Shown here in pieces: positions 61,404 to 64,000 of a stretch of DNA of 64,000 nucleotides. Numbering within the stretch: position 1 is the first letter of the stretch; every line of letters begins with the position of its first letter. Source of the DNA: Acidimicrobiales bacterium (GTDB lineage Bacteria > Actinomycetota > Acidimicrobiia > Acidimicrobiales > SKKL01); contig JAXHLR010000006.1 of the NCBI GenBank assembly GCA_034521975.1, positions 1-64,000 of the forward strand, given 5' to 3'. A program made the translations under genes and the position numbers. A model generated the notes under the pieces. The model did not search any database. It had not been told where the DNA came from and saw nothing but the letters and a program-made list of their open reading frames with translations.

Positions 61404-64000
61404 GGTGGCGGCGGTGACCGAGGACAGGAACGACGGCAGCTCCGACACCCGCATGGGGCGTCCGAGGAAGTAGCCCTGCAGCGAGTCGACCCCGAGCGCG
61501 CTGAGCGCGTCGAGGTCGGCCTGAGCCTCGACCCGTTCAGCCAGGACCTCCAGACCCAGGCGCTTGACGAGGGCCACGATCCCGTCGACCAGGTCGCGCT
61601 GGCGCCCCTCCGACGCCGCCCCACCCACGAACGCGCCATCGAGCTTGACCACATCGAGCGGCAACGCGTCGAGGTGGGTCAGCGAGGACAGGCCGGTGCC
61701 GAAGTCGTCCAAGGCGACCTTCACCCCGCGTCGACGGAGCTCGGCCAGGGTGGCGCGGGCCTGTGCGATGTCGCCGACGACCGCTGTCTCGGTGACCTCG
61801 ACCCCCATGGCATCAGGCGGCAGCTGGTACGCGTCGAGGGCCGCCATGACGTCGCCGACCAAGGTCGGCGACATGAGCTGGTCGGCCGCCAGGTTCACCC
61901 ACACCCGGACACCGGCGTGGCGGTGGACCAACCACCGGCGAGCATCGTGGCACGCCCGGTCGAGCACCCATGCCCCGAGCCTGGACATGAGCCCGGCGTC
62001 CTCGGCCACCGACAGGAACTGGTCTGGTGCGAGCCGGCCTCGCACCGGATGGTTCCACCGGATCAGCGCCTCGACACCGACCCACCCGCCCTCGACCAGT
62101 GACCACAGTGGCTGGTAGAAGAGCTCGAGCTCATCGGAGTCGAATGCCCGCCGCAGGTCGTGTTCCACCTGGTGGCGGGCCAGGGCCGCCTGGCGGATCT
62201 CGTCGGTGAAGAGCTCGACCCGGCGGCGACCCATGGCTTTGGCGTGGTACATGGCCGCGTCGGCGTCGCGCAGTACCGAGGCCACCGTGCTGTCGGTGAC
62301 CGCCACCACCACACCGATGCTGGAGGTGATGACCACATCCTCCCCGTCGACCTGCACCGGCTCAGAGGTCGCGGCCACCACCCGCTCGGCAAGCGACAAC
62401 GCATCGGCCGCCGACGAGATCCGGTGGGACAACACGGCGAACTCGTCACCACCCAGGCGTGCCACCACGTCGCCCGGCCGCACCGACCTCGTCAACCGAT
62501 CAGCCGCAGCCTGCAGCACGGCATCGCCCACGTCGTGACCCTGGCTGTCGTTGAGCACCTTGAACTGGTCGAGGTCGATGAACAGCACGGCGGGAAACGC
62601 CCCGCTTCGTGTCCCGTGGCGCAGCGCGTCGTCGAGGTGCTCGGAGAACAGTCGCCGGTTGGCGAGCCCGGTGAGGGCGTCGTGGGTGGCCTGATGGATC
62701 AGCGACGTCTGCAGACGCTGCTGCTCGGTGACGTCGCGCACCACCACGATCGCTTCGTTGCCGGCCACGGTGACCCTGGCCTCGTACGACCTCGTGTGCC
62801 CGCCCCGTGATTCCTCCACGGCCTCGATCCGGCTGGTGCCGGCCTCACCACGATGCAACGCCTGTTCCACCGGTCGGACCAGCTCGGGAAACACCTCGGC
62901 GAGCAACCGACCCGACGCGGCATCGGCCGACAGGAAGGTGGGGTCCTCCGCCGAGGGGCGCCAGTCGAGCACCACGCCCTCGGAATCGACACGGACCAAC
63001 AGATCGGGGATCCCCTCGACGAGCGCCCGGAACCGTCGTTCGGAACGGCGGACCTCGATCTCGGCATCACGCCGGGCGATCACCTGGCCGAACGACACGG
63101 CAGCCGAGCCCAGCACCGTTGCCTCCTGATCGGACCAGGAGCGGGCTCGGCCACACACGTCGAACCCCACCGATCCGATGAGGCGCCCACCGTCGACCAG
63201 GGGCATGACCATCGTCGACTCGACGCCGGTGGCCTCCCAGACAGCTTGCTCGGCTTCCCATCCCGACCCGAGCGTCTCGACCGAGCTGATGCGAACGGTC
63301 TCGCCGCCGGACAGCGCCTCGCGGACCCGGGGCATGGTGGTGTCGGGGAACGCCACCACCGACGGCCGAGCCGCCGGGACTCCCGGGGCCGTCCACTCGT
63401 GGGTCATGTCGAGCAGCACCCCATCGGGACGGTACTGGGTCACATAGGCACGGTCGGCCCCCATCGCCTGGCCGAGAGAACTGAGGGCGGCCTCGATGCC
63501 CGAGTCCACCTCATCGGGCGGTATCTCGATGAAGCGCTGACTGACCTGGGTGACCAGCGCCAGCACCTCGGACCGCTCTTCGACCGCCACCTCGGCACGC
63601 TTGCGGTCGGTGATGTCGATGCCGACCGCCTGGATCTGGGTGACCCGACCGTCCTCGACCACCGCCGAGGTGCTCCACTGTTGCCACCGTTGGTTGCCCT
63701 CGGTGTCGTAGAGGAACCCCTCGTCGATCACCAGCGGGTGTTCGGGGGTCAGCGACGCGATGGTGACCGCGGCCGGCTCACGACGCGGCTCGGGCAGCAG
63801 GTCGAGCATCCGCTTGCCGACCAGCTGGTCGGGCTCGTGGCCGTGGTAGTGGGCGAACGCCTCGTTGGCGAAGAGGAGCGTCGAGTCCGGGAGGAACCGG
63901 CACACCAGCTCGGCCTGGTGTTCGACCAGGTCCCGGTAGCGACCCTCGCTCTCGGCCAAGGCGGTGAGCGCCTCGTGCTCGCGCGTGACATCGCGCAACG
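61395..64000 (-). CDS. PAS-GAF-PAS-GGDEF-EAL protein (5' end outside window)
   Basis: At least 867 residues are encoded and the frame continues past the window edge; the ATG at 63998 lies in a PAS-type VRDVTR context, so the true start is upstream. From the visible N-terminus there is a PAS domain (to about 130), a GAF domain (about 150-300), a second PAS (about 310-425), GGDEF with R-L-G-G-D-E-F, and EAL with G-V-E-A-L-I-R-W. Both sites look active. It converges with the other c-di-GMP gene cluster, and the two sensors may respond to different signals. Confidence 0.9.
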   Translation of the reverse strand, partial: LRDVTREHEALTALAESEGRYRDLVEHQAELVCRFLPDSTLLFANEAFAHYHGHEPDQLVGKRMLDLLPEPRREPAAVTIASLTPEHPLVIDEGFLYDTEGNQRWQQWSTSAVVEDGRVTQIQAVGIDITDRKRAEVAVEERSEVLALVTQVSQRFIEIPPDEVDSGIEAALSSLGQAMGADRAYVTQYRPDGVLLDMTHEWTAPGVPAARPSVVAFPDTTMPRVREALSGGETVRISSVETLGSGWEAEQAVWEATGVESTMVMPLVDGGRLIGSVGFDVCGRARSWSDQEATVLGSAAVSFGQVIARRDAEIEVRRSERRFRALVEGIPDLLVRVDSEGVVLDWRPSAEDPTFLSADAASGRLLAEVFPELVRPVEQALHRGEAGTSRIEAVEESRGGHTRSYEARVTVAGNEAIVVVRDVTEQQRLQTSLIHQATHDALTGLANRRLFSEHLDDALRHGTRSGAFPAVLFIDLDQFKVLNDSQGHDVGDAVLQAAADRLTRSVRPGDVVARLGGDEFAVLSHRISSAADALSLAERVVAATSEPVQVDGEDVVITSSIGVVVAVTDSTVASVLRDADAAMYHAKAMGRRRVELFTDEIRQAALARHQVEHDLRRAFDSDELELFYQPLWSLVEGGWVGVEALIRWNHPVRGRLAPDQFLSVAEDAGLMSRLGAWVLDRACHDARRWLVHRHAGVRVWVNLAADQLMSPTLVGDVMAALDAYQLPPDAMGVEVTETAVVGDIAQARATLAELRRRGVKVALDDFGTGLSSLTHLDALPLDVVKLDGAFVGGAASEGRQRDLVDGIVALVKRLGLEVLAERVEAQADLDALSALGVDSLQGYFLGRPMRVSELPSFLSSVTAATSA

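Overview
The window is about 70% GC, gene-dense, and looks like a chromosomal segment of an actinobacterium outside the classical Corynebacteriales, most likely class Acidimicrobiia. This assignment is an inference. It rests on a mycothiol-conjugate amidase, NucS mismatch endonuclease, a fused Kgd-type 2-oxoglutarate enzyme, an F420-type LLM oxidoreductase, WS/DGAT, a DUF222-HNH protein, a UvrD2-like helicase, and many leaderless starts with a TANNNT -10 box 6-8 nt before ATG/GTG. No rRNA, tRNA, CRISPR array, transposase or integrase was seen.

Layout. 1-9283: a complete type II Wadjet anti-plasmid operon in the order jetC-jetA-jetB-jetD, flanked by two copies of a direct repeat of about 0.55-0.6 kb, each carrying a coiled-coil membrane-protein gene. 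9299-11847: debris and accessory genes (truncated SDR, SRPBCC protein with a truncated ArsR regulator and an intact palindrome, DUF222-HNH endonuclease). 11994-22322: core genes (UvrD2, zinc-type ABC permease and binding protein without an ATPase, thioesterase, exonuclease III, Kgd, HAD hydrolase). 22400-28671: NYN-S1 protein with a histone-H1-like tail, EttA, CysQ, UbiB-type kinase, NucS. 28763-31925: glycine-betaine ABC operon. 32028-44689: lipid and redox metabolism (MaoC plus SDR, VanW plus geranylgeranyl-reductase-like protein, a broken nitronate monooxygenase, acyl-CoA dehydrogenase, hydrolase plus PAP2, WS/DGAT, SDR, Mug). 44686-54160: large NAD-glutamate dehydrogenase, nitroreductase, LLM oxidoreductase, thiolase, frameshifted nuclease, YdjC deacetylase. 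54179-64000: SCP2/Mca, NfeD/SPFH, MurA with Asp at the catalytic Cys position, and two convergent GGDEF-EAL proteins.

How genes work together. JetABCD form one plasmid-defence complex. The nearly adjacent SDR and MaoC genes together resemble peroxisomal MFE-2 and serve acyl-CoA oxidation, for which an acyl-CoA dehydrogenase and a thiolase lie elsewhere in the window. ProV-ProW-ProX import osmolyte. NfeD and the SPFH protein are a usual membrane pair. Mug, NucS, Xth and UvrD2 are DNA repair functions in separate transcription units. Gene coupling by 4-nt overlaps (GTGA, ATGA, TTGA) is frequent.

Most notable: the repeat-flanked Wadjet island, the NYN-S1 gene whose H1-like tail has its own in-frame ribosome-binding site and start, the consistent leaderless promoter signature that fixes many starts, and several recently broken genes, some with intact promoters or operators.
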